From assembly GCA_028290765.1 (NCBI GenBank), contig JAQGJF010000105.1, positions 1 to 7,780 of the forward strand: a DNA stretch of 7,780 bases. The letters run 5' to 3'. Both the position numbers and the translations under genes were made by a program. The notes beneath the pieces are model-generated. The model did not search any database and was not told the DNA's origin. It saw only the letters and a program-made list of their open reading frames with translations. Positions 1-5,260 of the stretch are shown here, piece by piece. The stretch comes from Tardiphaga sp. (lineage in GTDB: Bacteria > Pseudomonadota > Alphaproteobacteria > Rhizobiales > Xanthobacteraceae). Numbering within the stretch: position 1 is the first letter of the stretch; each line of letters starts with the position of its first letter.

Positions 1-798
1 CACGACGATGGCGGCGCCGAGCACGCCGCCCCAGACATAGCCGGCGCCGCCGACCACGGCGATGAACAGATATTCGATGCCGGCCTGCGGCCCGAACGGC
101 GTCGGATTGGCGGCGCGCTGGAAATGCGCATAGAGCCAGCCGGAGAGGCCGGCCAGCACCGCTGCGTAGATGAAGACCAATAGCTTCGCCCGCGCCGTCC
201 GCACGCCGAAAGCTTCGGCGGCGATGTGGCCGCGGCGCAGCGCCCGGATGGCGCGGCCGGTGCGCGAATCCAACAGGTTCATGGTCAGCAGCGCGCAGAT
301 GATCACCGCGATCCAGATCGCGAAATAGATCGTGCCGGGATCGAGCATCTTCAGCGAGCCGATCGAGAGCGGCGGAATGGCGGAGATGCCGTCATTGCGG
401 CCAAGTATTTCGAGCTTGCTGAATAGGTAAAACAGACTGATGCCCCAGGCGATGGTGCCGAGCGGCAGGTAATGTCCCGACAGCCGCACCGTGACGAGGC
501 CGAGCAGCACCGCCGCGCCGCCGCTGACCAGCAGCGACAGCGGCAGCGTCAGCCAGGGTGAGATGCCATAGGCGGTGGTGAGCACCGCGGTGGTGTAGGC
601 GCCGAAGCCGCAAAATGCCGCCTGGCCGAAAGACGTGAGGCCACCGACGCCGGTCAGCAGCACCAGCCCCATCGCCACCAGCGCGGCGAGGCCGATATTG
701 TCCAGCAGCACGATCCAGAACGGCGGCATGCCGGGGATGAACGGGATCAGCGCCATCACCAGCGCGAACAGCAAGACAGGAAGGAGCCGTTGCGTCAT
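1..798 (-). CDS. livM: Branched-chain amino acid ABC transporter permease LivM (3' end cut by window edge)
   Basis: Inner-membrane permease subunit of a HAAT-family ABC importer, which pairs with LivH to form the channel and docks two ATPases (LivG, LivF). The visible 266 residues begin [15 protein letters not shown]. They contain the family hallmark [16 protein letters not shown] (about residues 53-68), several hydrophobic helices, and the cytoplasmic ATPase-contact loop [14 protein letters not shown]...AEAFGV (about 177-199) followed by [16 protein letters not shown]. LivM proteins usually run somewhat over 300 residues, so the last 50 or so lie off the left edge. The ATG (complement of 796-798) is 5 nt past the livH stop, and AAGGA inside the livH tail sits 9 nt upstream, so the two are almost certainly co-transcribed and coupled. 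The substrate could be a branched-chain amino acid, an amide or an aromatic acid; the permease alone does not decide. Confidence 0.93.
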   Translation of the reverse strand, partial: MTQRLLPVLLFALVMALIPFIPGMPPFWIVLLDNIGLAALVAMGLVLLTGVGGLTSFGQAAFCGFGAYTTAVLTTAYGISPWLTLPLSLLVSGGAAVLLGLVTVRLSGHYLPLGTIAWGISLFYLFSKLEILGRNDGISAIPPLSIGSLKMLDPGTIYFAIWIAVIICALLTMNLLDSRTGRAIRALRRGHIAAEAFGVRTARAKLLVFIYAAVLAGLSGWLYAHFQRAANPTPFGPQAGIEYLFIAVVGGAGYVWGGVLGAAIVV

Positions 799-803
799 CA
801 CGG

Positions 804-1844
804 TCAATCCTTCTCTTCTTCGACCGCGGGCGCCGCCAGCGATCGCAGCACCAGCACCGGCAGGATCAGCGTGAAGACGATGACCTCCTTGAAGTTGCTG
901 GCATAGAACGACGAGAACGCCTCGACCGTGCCGACCACCAGCGCCGCGACCGCGGTCAAGGGATAGCTGACCAGCCCGCCGATGATAGCGGCGATGAAAC
1001 CCTTCAACCCGATCATGAAGCCGGTGTCATAATAGAGTGTGGTGATCGGGACGATCAGGATGCCTGAAATGGCGCCGATCACCGACGCCAGCAGGAAGGC
1101 GATCTGTCCGGACAATGAAGTGCGGATCCCGACCAGCCGCGCGCCGAGCCGGTTGACGGCGGTGGCGCGCAGCGCCTTGCCGGTGAGGGTGTAGCCGAAG
1201 AACAGCCAGAGCCCGACGATGAGCGCGATGGTGATGGCGTAGACCGCGATGCTCTGGCCGGTGAAGCGCAATTGTCCGAGCGTGACGGCTGCGTTTGAAA
1301 CCGTCGGGCCACGCTGGCCTTCGGCGCCGAAGAACACCAGCCCGAAACCCTGCAGCGCCAGATGACAGCCGACCGAGGCGATCAGCAGCACCAGCACCGA
1401 GGTGTGGGCGATCGGCTGGAACGCGATGCGGTAGAGAAACAGTCCGATCGCCGCGACGATCAGCAGCGACAACGCGATGTTGATCGGAATGTTGTTCTGG
1501 CGTCCGGCCAGTGCCAGCGTCGCCCCGAACAACGCCATCGGAAACACGATATTGACCGCCAGCGCGCGCAGCACCAGCCGCGTGTGCAGCGATTTGCGGC
1601 CGACGAAGAGGTCGAAGCCGAACGCCACGATGCCCATCGCGACCGCGAGGCGCGCGGTGCCGGGAAATTGCCCGGCCGACAAGGTCGCGTAGGTCAGCGC
1701 GCCAAAGGTGATGAATTCGCCCTGCGGAATCAGGATGACGCGCGTGACCGCGAACACCAGCACGAGGGCAAGACCGAGCAGCGCATAGATCGCGCCATTG
1801 GTAATGCCGTCCTGCAGCAGGAACAGCAGTATCGAGGTATTCAA
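804..1844 (-). CDS. livH: Branched-chain amino acid ABC transporter permease LivH, TTG start
   Basis: Inner-membrane permease partner of LivM in a HAAT ABC importer. The 346 residues open with LLQDGITNGAIYALLGLALVLVFAVTRVI and IPQGEF (about 9-44), matching the LivH N-terminus. The ATPase-contact loop TGKALRATAVNRLGARLVGI is at 221-240, and the conserved C-terminal block KGFIAAIIGG...GTVEAFSSFYAS is at 281-316. At 346 residues it is longer than the 290-310 typical of LivH; the extra length lies mainly in the hydrophobic stretch at about 60-130, possibly an additional helix pair. The first codon is TTG (complement of 1842-1844). GGGGAG at 1859-1854 lies 9 nt upstream and supports this start; there is no in-frame ATG nearby. 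It is first in the minus-strand operon and divergent from the MarR gene, which probably controls it. Confidence 0.93.
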   Translation of the reverse strand: MNTSILLFLLQDGITNGAIYALLGLALVLVFAVTRVILIPQGEFITFGALTYATLSAGQFPGTARLAVAMGIVAFGFDLFVGRKSLHTRLVLRALAVNIVFPMALFGATLALAGRQNNIPINIALSLLIVAAIGLFLYRIAFQPIAHTSVLVLLIASVGCHLALQGFGLVFFGAEGQRGPTVSNAAVTLGQLRFTGQSIAVYAITIALIVGLWLFFGYTLTGKALRATAVNRLGARLVGIRTSLSGQIAFLLASVIGAISGILIVPITTLYYDTGFMIGLKGFIAAIIGGLVSYPLTAVAALVVGTVEAFSSFYASNFKEVIVFTLILPVLVLRSLAAPAVEEEKD

Positions 1845-1853
1845 AACCTGGCG

Positions 1854-1859
1854 CTCCCC
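1854..1859 (-). promoter_or_regulatory. Ribosome binding site fixing the livH TTG start
   Basis: On the minus strand GGGGAG lies 9 nt before the TTG that begins livH. It directly follows a run of six T residues (complement of 1860-1865). The good spacing is the reason for preferring a non-ATG start here. Confidence 0.6.
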
Positions 1860-1872
1860 AAAAAACCTTCAG

Positions 1873-1892
1873 GCGCGAACGAAGCTTCGCGC
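1873..1892 (-). repeat. Inverted repeat in the liv leader, possible attenuator stem
   Basis: Perfect 7-bp arms GCGCGAA (1873-1879) and TTCGCGC (1886-1892) surround CGAAGC. In the liv transcript (minus strand) the stem is followed 7 nt later by six U residues, directly before the livH Shine-Dalgarno. That resembles a loose intrinsic terminator or attenuator in the leader, but the 7-nt gap between stem and U-run is longer than usual. It may instead be one of the small GC-rich palindromes common in these genomes, since a related stem lies after marR at 2560-2578. Confidence 0.4.
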
Positions 1893-1935
1893 TAGGCATC
1901 GGGCATGTCGCGGACCGCCCGACCATAAACAGCAG

Positions 1936-1965
1936 TTGATATCCGCTGTCCCTATTTGATATACT
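1936..1965 (+). promoter_or_regulatory. Candidate marR promoter (-35/-10)
   Basis: TTGATA (1936-1941) and TATACT (1960-1965) are separated by 18 bp, a good match to a sigma-70 type promoter, pointing toward the MarR gene. Initiation would fall near 1972 and give a leader of about 80 nt. The region is sharply AT-rich against a GC-rich background. TTGATAT recurs at 1956-1962, exactly 20 bp after the first copy. Confidence 0.5.
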
Positions 1966-1993
1966 TCATAACGATTATAAAATATAATCTCAA
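1965..1993 (-). promoter_or_regulatory. Candidate liv operon promoter (-35/-10)
   Basis: Read on the minus strand, TTGAGA (complement of 1988-1993) and TATGAA (complement of 1965-1970) are separated by 17 bp. This faces livH and overlaps the plus-strand marR promoter region, giving a face-to-face divergent arrangement. Initiation near 1958 would give a leader of about 115 nt. The -10 box is only a moderate match. Confidence 0.4.
1973..1989. promoter_or_regulatory. 17-bp palindrome, likely MarR operator
   Basis: GATTATA (1973-1979) and TATAATC (1983-1989) are perfect 7-bp inverted arms around AAA. The site fills the spacer between the predicted liv -35 and -10 boxes and starts at the predicted marR transcription start. 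MarR dimers typically bind AT-rich palindromes of about 16-20 bp in exactly such divergent intergenic regions. A bound dimer would be placed to block both promoters. Assignment to the adjacent MarR protein is inference from position. Confidence 0.55.
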
Positions 1994-2054
1994 GGCCCGT
2001 AATGGTTCGCCGCCGGGTTTATTTTCAATCTACCGGGATTGCAGGTGCCGCGCG

Positions 2055-2552
2055 ATGACTGTTTCCAAGACCGCCGATGCGGCTGATGCGGCGCGGCTCC
2101 GCAAGGAGCCCGACGACGCCGCGTTGCAGATGGGCGAATTGTCCGAGCTGCTCGGCTATTCGCTCAAGCGCGCGCAATTGAAAGTGTTCGAGGATTTCCT
2201 GCGCTGCGTGGCGCCGCTGCAACTGACGCCGGCGCAATTTTCCGTGCTGCTGCTGCTCGACAACAATCCCGGCCGCAACCAGACCGAGATCGCCAACACG
2301 CTCGGCATCCTGCGCCCGAATTTCGTGGCGATGCTGGACGGCCTCGAGAGCCGCGAACTCTGCGTCCGGATGCGTTCGGCCAACGACCGCCGCTCGCACG
2401 TGCTGACCCTGACCGACAAGGGTCGCGCCACCTTGGCCCGGGCCAAGAAGCTGGTCGCCAGCAAACACGAAGCCCGGCTGATCGAAGTGCTCGGCCCCGC
2501 CAACCACGCCGCGCTGCTCGGCATGCTGGCCAAGATCGCACAGGAGTTTTGA
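2055..2552 (+). CDS. MarR-family transcriptional regulator
   Basis: A 165-residue winged helix-turn-helix protein, typically a homodimeric repressor that releases DNA on binding a small, often aromatic, ligand. The N-terminal helices span about 22-55. The core LTPAQFSVLLLLDNNPGRNQTEIANTLGILRPNFVAMLDGLESR is split over about 57-100: QTEIANTL begins the HTH and RPNFVAMLDGLE is the recognition helix. The wing carries the family signature ANDRRSHVLTLTDKG at 109-123. The C-terminal helices return to the dimer interface. The start at 2055 is preferred because AGGTG (2043-2047) lies 7 nt upstream; an in-frame ATG at 1956 would put coding sequence across the AT-rich promoter. It is divergent from livH with a palindrome between, so autoregulation plus control of the transporter is likely. 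The ligand is unknown. Confidence 0.93.
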   Translation: MTVSKTADAADAARLRKEPDDAALQMGELSELLGYSLKRAQLKVFEDFLRCVAPLQLTPAQFSVLLLLDNNPGRNQTEIANTLGILRPNFVAMLDGLESRELCVRMRSANDRRSHVLTLTDKGRATLARAKKLVASKHEARLIEVLGPANHAALLGMLAKIAQEF

Positions 2553-2840
2553 GAAAAAGCGCGAAGCGCGGCTTCGCGTACGTCCCGGCCATCCACGCCT
2601 TGCTGAGGTGCCGTAAGCCCGACGCGCCCACACAAACCTTAATGAACCATGCACAGCGCGCGGCGCTCTCGGCATTTATGTCGTTATGCTTGCCGCAAAG
2701 TTAACGTTTTGGAAGCAGGCGCCGAATTATTCTCCGAATCGGTGCTGACGGGCGGGTCATCTTGTTGGGCACAATGAGGTTTTTGGGGTGCTTCCGCGAA
2801 GCAACGCGGTCGCGCGTCGATCTTGAGGAGAACCACTCGC
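2553..2840. other. Intergenic region between marR and the TPR-GSCFA gene
   Basis: 288 bp with no convincing gene. It holds the post-marR hairpin and a small stem at 2789-2803 (TGCTTC, CGC, GAAGCA). There is an AT-richer patch around 2680-2740 (AAAGTTAACGTTTTGG) where a promoter for the downstream gene could lie. No -35/-10 pair stands out. The stretch after the hairpin (about 2580-2605) resembles dispersed intergenic repeat sequence as I recall it from Bradyrhizobium-type genomes, which is not verifiable here. Confidence 0.5.
2560..2578. terminator. Strong hairpin after marR, with a T-run only on the minus strand
   Basis: CGCGAAGC (2560-2567) and GCTTCGCG (2571-2578) are perfect 8-bp arms around GCG. 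Read on the plus strand there is no T-run after the stem, so it is a poor intrinsic terminator for marR, though it may protect the 3' end. Read on the minus strand the stem is followed by CTTTTT, a canonical intrinsic terminator shape. It would stop antisense transcription entering marR from the right, although no minus-strand gene is visible there. Confidence 0.4.
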
Positions 2841-4280
2841 ATGAACCGAAAAGCCAGGCGCGTCCTGAATGCAACCGCCAAACCTGCGGCGCCTCCTCCG
2901 CCCCCGCAGATCTCCGCTGTCGATCAACTCAAGCAGCGCGGCCTCAAATATCTTCAGGACAATGACTTCGCCGGCGCGCGATTCGCATTCCAGAAAGTGC
3001 TCGAGCTGGACAGCAAGGACATCTATGGGCGAATGGTCTATGCCGATCTCATCTGCGACGGCTCCCATAAAAAGCTCGCCGAAAGCCGCGATCTCTTGTT
3101 GTCGGTCCTCGACGATCATCCTTCGATCTTCGACCAGGCGACCGAAGGCAATCTGCGACTGATCAGAAGCACGGCACAAAGATGCAGCCAGGTCGGGCCT
3201 TTCGCCAAGGCCATCGAACTTTTCCGCAAGCTGGCGCATGCATCGAACCTCGCCGATGACTATTACCAACTCAGCGAAATCCTGACCCAGGGCAACTTTT
3301 TCGAGGAATCGGTTTCCAGCCTCGAAAAGGCCATCGCGCTTGATCCTGCGGCCTACGATACCGCGATCAACAGGGAGACCCTGGAAATCGCAAAGTCGCG
3401 TTCGAGCCAGCCAGCCGCCACGGCGGCAAGCAGCAAGCGGAAGGTCGGTCGCTATCCGGAAACGGAGGCGTTTCTGGGCGATTTTCGCAAGCTGATCAAG
3501 GATCACATCGCCGTCAATTTGAATGGCGAGCCCAAGTTCATCGACGCCAAGACCAGATTCTTTTCCATGGGCTCCTGCTTCGCCCGTAATCTGGCAAGGA
3601 GCCTGAGCACCAGCGGCTACGCCGCCAATCACATGGAAATCTCCGAATACATCAATACGACATTCGCAAACCGGGTGTTCGTCGACTGGCTCAGCGGTGC
3701 CGATGTCGATGACGCGACCCGTAACAGGATCGTGGAGCTGTTGCCGCCGAGCTGGAGCAGGGAAAGCACGCTTGTAGCCATCAAGACCAGCAACGTCTTC
3801 ATTCTGACCCTCGGCGTCGCCCCTGCTTTTTTTGACAGGACAACCGGCAATTTCGTCCTGCCGCGGCCGACCTCCCTGAATGCCAGGGCGCTGGCCGAGA
3901 AATTCCTGTTCCGGACCACCAGCGTGAAGGAGAACGTCGACAACGTGCTCTATTTGATCGAGTTCATCCGGAAAATTTCCCCCGATATCAGGATCGTCGT
4001 CACCGTTTCCCCGGTGCCGCTGTTGGCCTCCTTCGAATTCGAATCGGCGGTCCAGGCCGACTGTCTGTCGAAAAGCACGATGCGGCTGGTGGCCCATGAG
4101 GTCGTGAACTGTTCGAATATCCCGGATATCATGTACTGGCCGGCATTCGAGATCTTCAGGTGGGCCGGTTCGAATGCCGGCAACTACTACGCCGCGGACG
4201 ATGGCGCGGCTTGGCATGTCTCCGAAGAGAAGGTGGCCGGCACGGTCGGGTCATTCGTGGAAATGTTCTCTGCCGCGTGA
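2841..4280 (+). CDS. TPR-GSCFA domain fusion protein (putative SGNH-like hydrolase)
   Basis: A 479-residue protein. After a basic, Pro/Ala-rich N-terminus (1-23) come TPR-like helices: DQLKQRGLKYLQDNDFAGARFAFQKVLELD split over about 28-57, and PFAKAIELFRK plus FFEESVSSLEKAIALDP at about 120-169. A low-complexity Ser/Ala linker (186-200) leads into a C-terminal GSCFA domain (about 205-479). The naming motif FFSMGSCFARNLA spans 240-252 (Ser245 in GSCFA). Further family blocks are ISEYINTTFA (267-276), ILTLGVAPAFF (321-331), VTVSPVPLLASF (388-399), YWPAFEIF (432-439) and DDGAAWHV (453-460). GSCFA belongs to the SGNH hydrolase clan; Ser245 with Asp453/454 and His459 are plausible catalytic residues by analogy. 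The ATG at 2841 is chosen because AGGAG (2826-2830) is 10 nt upstream; the in-frame TTG at 2823 overlaps that site. No signal peptide is seen. The substrate is unknown; polysaccharide deacylation is only a guess. Confidence 0.88.
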   Translation: MNRKARRVLNATAKPAAPPPPPQISAVDQLKQRGLKYLQDNDFAGARFAFQKVLELDSKDIYGRMVYADLICDGSHKKLAESRDLLLSVLDDHPSIFDQATEGNLRLIRSTAQRCSQVGPFAKAIELFRKLAHASNLADDYYQLSEILTQGNFFEESVSSLEKAIALDPAAYDTAINRETLEIAKSRSSQPAATAASSKRKVGRYPETEAFLGDFRKLIKDHIAVNLNGEPKFIDAKTRFFSMGSCFARNLARSLSTSGYAANHMEISEYINTTFANRVFVDWLSGADVDDATRNRIVELLPPSWSRESTLVAIKTSNVFILTLGVAPAFFDRTTGNFVLPRPTSLNARALAEKFLFRTTSVKENVDNVLYLIEFIRKISPDIRIVVTVSPVPLLASFEFESAVQADCLSKSTMRLVAHEVVNCSNIPDIMYWPAFEIFRWAGSNAGNYYAADDGAAWHVSEEKVAGTVGSFVEMFSAA

Positions 4281-4294
4281 CCGCGACCTGTTGC

Positions 4295-4351
4295 CAGACT
4301 GGCTCAGCGGGATTGTCTGAAACGGCGTAACGCGACAGACTGGCATCAGCG
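4295..4351. repeat. Short direct repeat before the TMEM175 gene
   Basis: CAGACTGGCTCAGCG (4295-4309) recurs as CAGACTGGCATCAGCG (4336-4351), identical except for one extra base. The first copy is also part of a 5-1-5 palindrome, GCCAG-A-CTGGC (4293-4303). It lies entirely in the 106-bp gap after the GSCFA gene. The function is unknown; it could be a tandem regulator site or a replication-slippage remnant. Confidence 0.45.
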
Positions 4352-4379
4352 CCGGCCAATCGCCGGTTTCACTGTCGCG
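4331..4379 (+). promoter_or_regulatory. Nested stem-loop directly upstream of the TMEM175 start
   Basis: Perfect outer arms CGCGACAG (4331-4338) and CTGTCGCG (4372-4379) enclose an inner stem CCGGC (4352-4356) / GCCGG (4362-4366). The outer arm ends on the first G of the only Shine-Dalgarno-like GAGG (4379-4382), so folding could limit ribosome access. GTCTG at 4315-4319 can pair with CAGAC at 4336-4340 and would compete with the outer stem. It may be a leader element, or a processed or weakly terminating end of the upstream transcript. Confidence 0.4.
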
Positions 4380-4386
4380 AGGCCCC

Positions 4387-4995
4387 ATGCCGGATCCGGT
4401 TGGTCTGTTCGAAATGCGCCGGCTCGAGCAGCTGAGCAACACCATTTTCGGCGTGGCCATGACGCTTTTGGCCTACGGCATGCCGACAGCGCCCGGCTTT
4501 GCACAGGCGCCGAGCTGGACGGATCTCTATCACACCTATGCGCAGCACGTCGCGGCGCTGATGCTCTCCTTCGTCATCGCGGGGATGTTCTGGATCAGCC
4601 ATCACCGGCGGCTCGCCATTGCGCCGGAAGGCAGCCGCGGCACCGTGTTCCTCAATCTGTTGTTTCTGCTGTCGATCATCGTGCTGCCGGCGACCAACGG
4701 CCTCTATGGCAGCTACCGCGCCTCGAGCGTGGTCGCGGTGCTCTATGGCGGTCATCTGACCTTGATCGCCGTGCTCAACGGGTTGCTCTGGCTCATCGCG
4801 CTGCGTGGGCGCGGCCACTGGGCGGTGCTGGCGCCGGCGATCTTTCCGGTCGCGGTATTCCTGCTGGGAACGGTGGCGGCCTTCTTTGCGCCGAATGTTG
4901 GGCCGTTTTTCTGGTTTCTGGCTTTTGCGGCGCCCCTGATCGGCGGGCTGGCGAAGCGTGGCCGCACCGCGGGCAGCGCCATCAACCCGCCATGA
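4387..4995 (+). CDS. TMEM175-family (DUF1211) membrane protein with altered signature motif
   Basis: A 202-residue integral membrane protein with six predicted helices (about 13-32, 54-77, 87-107, 113-137, 146-168, 172-189), the TMEM175 repeat architecture. These proteins assemble as tetramers and several conduct K+. The first helix opens RLEQLSNTIFGVAMTLL (12-28), which aligns with the family signature RxxxFSDxxFAIAxTLL, but FSD is replaced by LSN. FWISHHRR (68-75) matches the conserved Trp/His-His segment at the end of helix 2. The ATG at 4387 has GAGG only 4 nt upstream; an in-frame ATG at 4414 (residue 10, MRRLEQL) is an alternative that still keeps the signature. It is likely separate from the GSCFA gene (106-bp gap). 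With the signature Asp lost, channel activity is uncertain. Confidence 0.82.
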   Translation: MPDPVGLFEMRRLEQLSNTIFGVAMTLLAYGMPTAPGFAQAPSWTDLYHTYAQHVAALMLSFVIAGMFWISHHRRLAIAPEGSRGTVFLNLLFLLSIIVLPATNGLYGSYRASSVVAVLYGGHLTLIAVLNGLLWLIALRGRGHWAVLAPAIFPVAVFLLGTVAAFFAPNVGPFFWFLAFAAPLIGGLAKRGRTAGSAINPP

Positions 4996-5096
4996 CCGGT
5001 TGCGCAGCCGCTAATGCTCTGAATTTACTTCCGCTTTCGGGCAATAACGGATATGGCCAGACTGGCCGCCGATTCGACGCGGTTGCGAATGACCCT

Positions 5097-5140
5097 AAAC
5101 GGACTCGGCGCGGACATCGCTTCTCGTCAGTTGATCACCC
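5097..5140 (+). repeat. Diverged direct repeat, left copy
   Basis: Aligns without gaps to 7328-7371 with 35 of 44 identical bases. The shared core is AAACGGACTC followed by GCG, then TCGCTTCT and GTCAGTT, then CCC. A weaker match continues upstream (AACGGA...CCAGA at 5046-5061 against 7283-7297), so the original unit may have been about 90-100 bp. The two copies flank the DsrE-like/doxDA pair. It may be a genome-wide intergenic repeat rather than a pair specific to this locus. Confidence 0.6.
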
Positions 5141-5155
5141 AAATGGGCCTGATCA
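5132..5155. promoter_or_regulatory. Compound dyad upstream of the DsrE-like gene
   Basis: TGATCA (5132-5137) and TGATCA (5150-5155) flank an inner dyad CCCA-AA-TGGG (5138-5147), with two extra C residues on the right side. The arrangement looks like a two-half-site regulator operator or a bulged stem. It overlaps the right end of the diverged repeat, so it may be repeat-derived. Confidence 0.35.
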
Positions 5156-5189
5156 GCCTTCGCAGCCGGTCGTAGCCACCGATGCACGA

Positions 5190-5201
5190 TTGATCTATCA
5201 A
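5190..5201. promoter_or_regulatory. TTGAT-CT-ATCAA palindrome, possible operator
   Basis: A perfect 5-2-5 inverted repeat in the AT-richer part of the gap, 60 bp before the DsrE-like start. The TGAT half-site echoes the TGATCA elements at 5132 and 5150. This position suits a repressor site overlapping a promoter, but no promoter could be called with confidence. Confidence 0.35.
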
Positions 5202-5234
5202 AAGATTCATTGGTCTCGAAAGCCCCCGCTGCCT

Positions 5235-5253
5235 ATCTCCTGAAAAAGGAGAT
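5235..5253 (+). promoter_or_regulatory. Hairpin that sequesters the Shine-Dalgarno of the DsrE-like gene
   Basis: ATCTCCT (5235-5241) and AGGAGAT (5247-5253) are perfect 7-bp arms around a GAAAA loop, extendable by one U-G pair. The ribosome binding site AAAGGAG (5245-5251), 9 nt before the ATG at 5261, lies in the 3' arm and loop edge, and the 5' arm is an exact anti-Shine-Dalgarno. In RNA this should hold translation off unless it is melted or unfolded, as in thermometers or other SD-masking leaders. The pairing is directly visible; a regulatory role is inferred. Confidence 0.55.
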
Positions 5254-5260
5254 GACGGCC

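Larger units (their letters stand above)
4996..5260. other. Intergenic control region upstream of the DsrE-like/doxDA pair
   Basis: 265 bp with no convincing gene. It holds a 6-1-6 palindrome GGCCAG-A-CTGGCC (5055-5067), one copy of a diverged direct repeat (5097-5140), a compound dyad (5132-5155), a TTGAT/ATCAA dyad (5190-5201) and a hairpin over the next ribosome binding site (5235-5253). No -35/-10 pair is clear enough to call. The promoter of the downstream pair presumably lies here. Confidence 0.6.

Noticed and set aside
1027..1926. 299-residue minus-strand frame overlapping livH
   Set aside because: Shifted frame of livH, with an Arg/His/Gly-rich product typical of frame shadows; livH has clear permease motifs.
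1956..2054. Upstream ATG extension of the MarR protein
   Set aside because: It would place coding sequence over the AT-rich promoter and palindrome. The added residues do not resemble MarR, and the 2055 start has its own ribosome site.
2761..2780. Sigma-54 type promoter around TTGGGCACAATG
   Set aside because: The -24/-12 elements and spacing do not match the GG...GC pattern; only a superficial resemblance.
2823..2840. TTG start adding six residues to the TPR-GSCFA protein
   Set aside because: The TTG overlaps the AGGAG that serves the ATG at 2841, so it has no ribosome site of its own.
2757..4217. 486-residue open frame antisense to the TPR-GSCFA gene
   Set aside because: A long antisense frame is expected opposite a GC-rich gene. 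The plus strand encodes clear TPR and GSCFA motifs, and the antisense product has no recognisable motif.
4992..5243. 83-residue open frame overlapping the TMEM175 stop by ATGA
   Set aside because: The overlap looks like translational coupling, but the product has no recognisable domain or coding-like composition, and it runs through the palindromes and diverged repeat of the intergenic region.
5210..5260. TTG start at 5210 or ATG at 5252 for the DsrE-like protein
   Set aside because: The Shine-Dalgarno AAAGGAG (5245-5251) directly abuts 5252 and is downstream of 5210; only 5261 has proper spacing and leaves a clean signal peptide.
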